Source of the DNA: Acetobacteraceae bacterium
GTDB lineage: Bacteria > Pseudomonadota > Alphaproteobacteria > Acetobacterales > Acetobacteraceae
Reading direction: 5' to 3'
DNA: 6,901 nucleotides
NCBI GenBank assembly: GCA_947476855.1
Contig: CANJSR010000269.1
Coordinates: forward strand, 1 to 6,901
Positions within the stretch are counted from its first letter, which is position 1. Every line of letters starts with the position of its first letter. Of this stretch, positions 6,007 to 6,901 are shown piece by piece. A model generated the notes under the pieces. The model saw only the letters and a program-made list of their open reading frames with translations. It was not told the origin of the DNA and ran no database searches. A program made the translations under genes and the position numbers.

Positions 6007-6901
6007 ACCGCGATCACCAGCCCGCCGGTCGATGGATCGGCGCCGCCATCCATCACGCCGTCGACGATGCGGATCGCGTGGACCGAAGCAAAGCGGTAGC
6101 TGTGGGCATAGCGTTTCACCGGATAGCCCCAGTCGCGCAACGTCTTCTCGGTCGCGCGCAGGGTGCGGTTGGAGATTTCGATCGTGCTCGACACCGCGAC
6201 GAAGCGGGGCGCGCTGACCGCGGCCTCGGCGGTCATGCCGAAATCCAATACATTGAGCATGACCTGAAGGTTTCCCATGGAAATATACGTGGCGCCGGGG
6301 GCGCCGAGGACCAGAAAGGGCTTGTCGTCCTTGAACACGATCGTTGGCGACATCGCCGAGAAGCGTGCCTTCCCGGGTTCCAGCGACCCGGCGTGACCAG
6401 GCCGCGGATCGAACACCGCCATCGCGCCATTATACATGAAGCCGAGCCCCTCGGTGACGACGCCGGATGGCTGGCCCAGCGTATGGGTCATCGTAAAGGC
6501 GTTGCCGGCATCATCGGCCACGCAGATATGGGTGGTGTGCTTGCTCTCGGCCCCGCCGGAGTTGAAGCGGGGGACTTCGGTTTTCTCGCCACGCCTGATC
6601 CGGTCGGCCATCGCGGCTGCGTAGTCCTTGGATGTCAGTTCCGCGATCGGCACGTCGAAGAAGCGCGGATCACCGATCTGCTCATCCTTGGCGACGGTGG
6701 CGATCTTCATGGCCTCCGCCACGACGCGGATATACTCGGGGCTGTTGTGGCCCATGGCGCGCAGGTCGAAATGCTCCAGGATATTGAGCATGATGATCAA
6801 CTGGAGCCCGCCGCCGGGCGGATGGTTCGTGCTGAAACGATAGCCGCGGTAACGGCCCCAGAGCGGCGCCTTTTCCTCCGGGATGCAGGCGGCGAGGTCG
6901 G
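6003..6901 (-). CDS. Gamma-glutamyltransferase-family Ntn-hydrolase, C-terminal part (5' end beyond right edge)
   Basis: The visible 298 residues are the end of the large subunit and the whole small subunit of a GGT-family enzyme, which self-cleaves before a threonine nucleophile. The coding frame continues to the right edge without a start: 'YRGYRFSTNHPPGGG' lies upstream of 6800, so the TTG there is not the start. The nucleophile is the first Thr of 'HTTHICVADDAGN' (codon 6534-6536). Small-subunit motifs follow: 'HTLGQPSGVV', 'GFMYNGAMAVFDPRPG', 'FSAMSPTIVF', 'LVLGAPGATYI' and 'DGGADPSTGG'. Compared from memory with E. coli GGT, several glutamate-contact residues are replaced and the lid-loop is about 10 residues shorter, as in YwrD-like and cephalosporin-acylase-like members. 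It is therefore probably an acylase or amidohydrolase of unknown substrate. A signal peptide for export would lie outside the window. The downstream methyltransferase overlaps it by 4 nt. Confidence 0.9.
   Translation of the reverse strand, partial: DLAACIPEEKAPLWGRYRGYRFSTNHPPGGGLQLIIMLNILEHFDLRAMGHNSPEYIRVVAEAMKIATVAKDEQIGDPRFFDVPIAELTSKDYAAAMADRIRRGEKTEVPRFNSGGAESKHTTHICVADDAGNAFTMTHTLGQPSGVVTEGLGFMYNGAMAVFDPRPGHAGSLEPGKARFSAMSPTIVFKDDKPFLVLGAPGATYISMGNLQVMLNVLDFGMTAEAAVSAPRFVAVSSTIEISNRTLRATEKTLRDWGYPVKRYAHSYRFASVHAIRIVDGVMDGGADPSTGGLVIAV

Noticed and set aside
6003..6800. TTG at 6798-6800 as the start of the GGT-family gene
   Set aside because: The same frame continues to the right edge with family-like sequence (YRGYRFSTNHPPGGG), so the gene simply begins outside the window.

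Overview
The window looks like chromosomal DNA from a high-GC proteobacterium, most likely an alphaproteobacterium. The reasons are the GC-rich codon usage, the fatty-acid and xenobiotic catabolic gene content, and a methyltransferase with an N-terminal 'YLxxNPDVxxAV' module of a kind I associate with Acetobacteraceae, Rhodospirillales and related groups. The family assignment is inference. I see no mobile element, CRISPR array, tRNA or rRNA.

Layout. Positions 1-437 (minus strand) hold the N-terminal part of a FadB-like enoyl-CoA hydratase / 3-hydroxyacyl-CoA dehydrogenase that runs off the left edge. A 141-bp divergent intergenic region separates it from a compact toxin-antitoxin operon on the plus strand: an MntA-type nucleotidyltransferase antitoxin (579-875) and a HepT-type HEPN ribonuclease toxin (872-1231), overlapping by 4 nt. 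Next, also on plus, come a MgtC/SapB-DUF4010 membrane protein (1334-2578) and two tandem flavin-dependent monooxygenases of the bacterial luciferase-like superfamily: an NtaA/SnaA/DszA-type enzyme (2626-3957) and an SsuD/SfnG-like enzyme (3957-5009) whose start overlaps the preceding stop. Converging on them from the right, on minus, are a gamma-glutamyltransferase-family Ntn-hydrolase (6003 to the right edge, N-terminus missing) and a class I SAM methyltransferase (5041-6006), also overlapping by 4 nt.

How the genes may work together. The antitoxin should inactivate the toxin by AMPylating the tyrosine of its RX4HXY motif; both active-site motifs are intact. The two monooxygenases are almost certainly co-translated and probably act on related substrates, perhaps in organosulfur or organonitrogen scavenging. 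Both would need FMNH2, and no flavin reductase gene is present in the window. The GGT-family protein keeps its catalytic threonine but has lost most residues that contact gamma-glutamate in E. coli GGT, so its substrate is probably not glutathione.

Base composition is blocky. Hand counts give about 75% GC over part of the MgtC gene and on two sampled lines of the FadB-like gene, against about 62% in the toxin-antitoxin pair and about 64% in a sample of the first monooxygenase. Nothing here is clearly a new class of system. The items most worth a second look are the atypical GGT with its coupled methyltransferase and the reductase-less monooxygenase pair.
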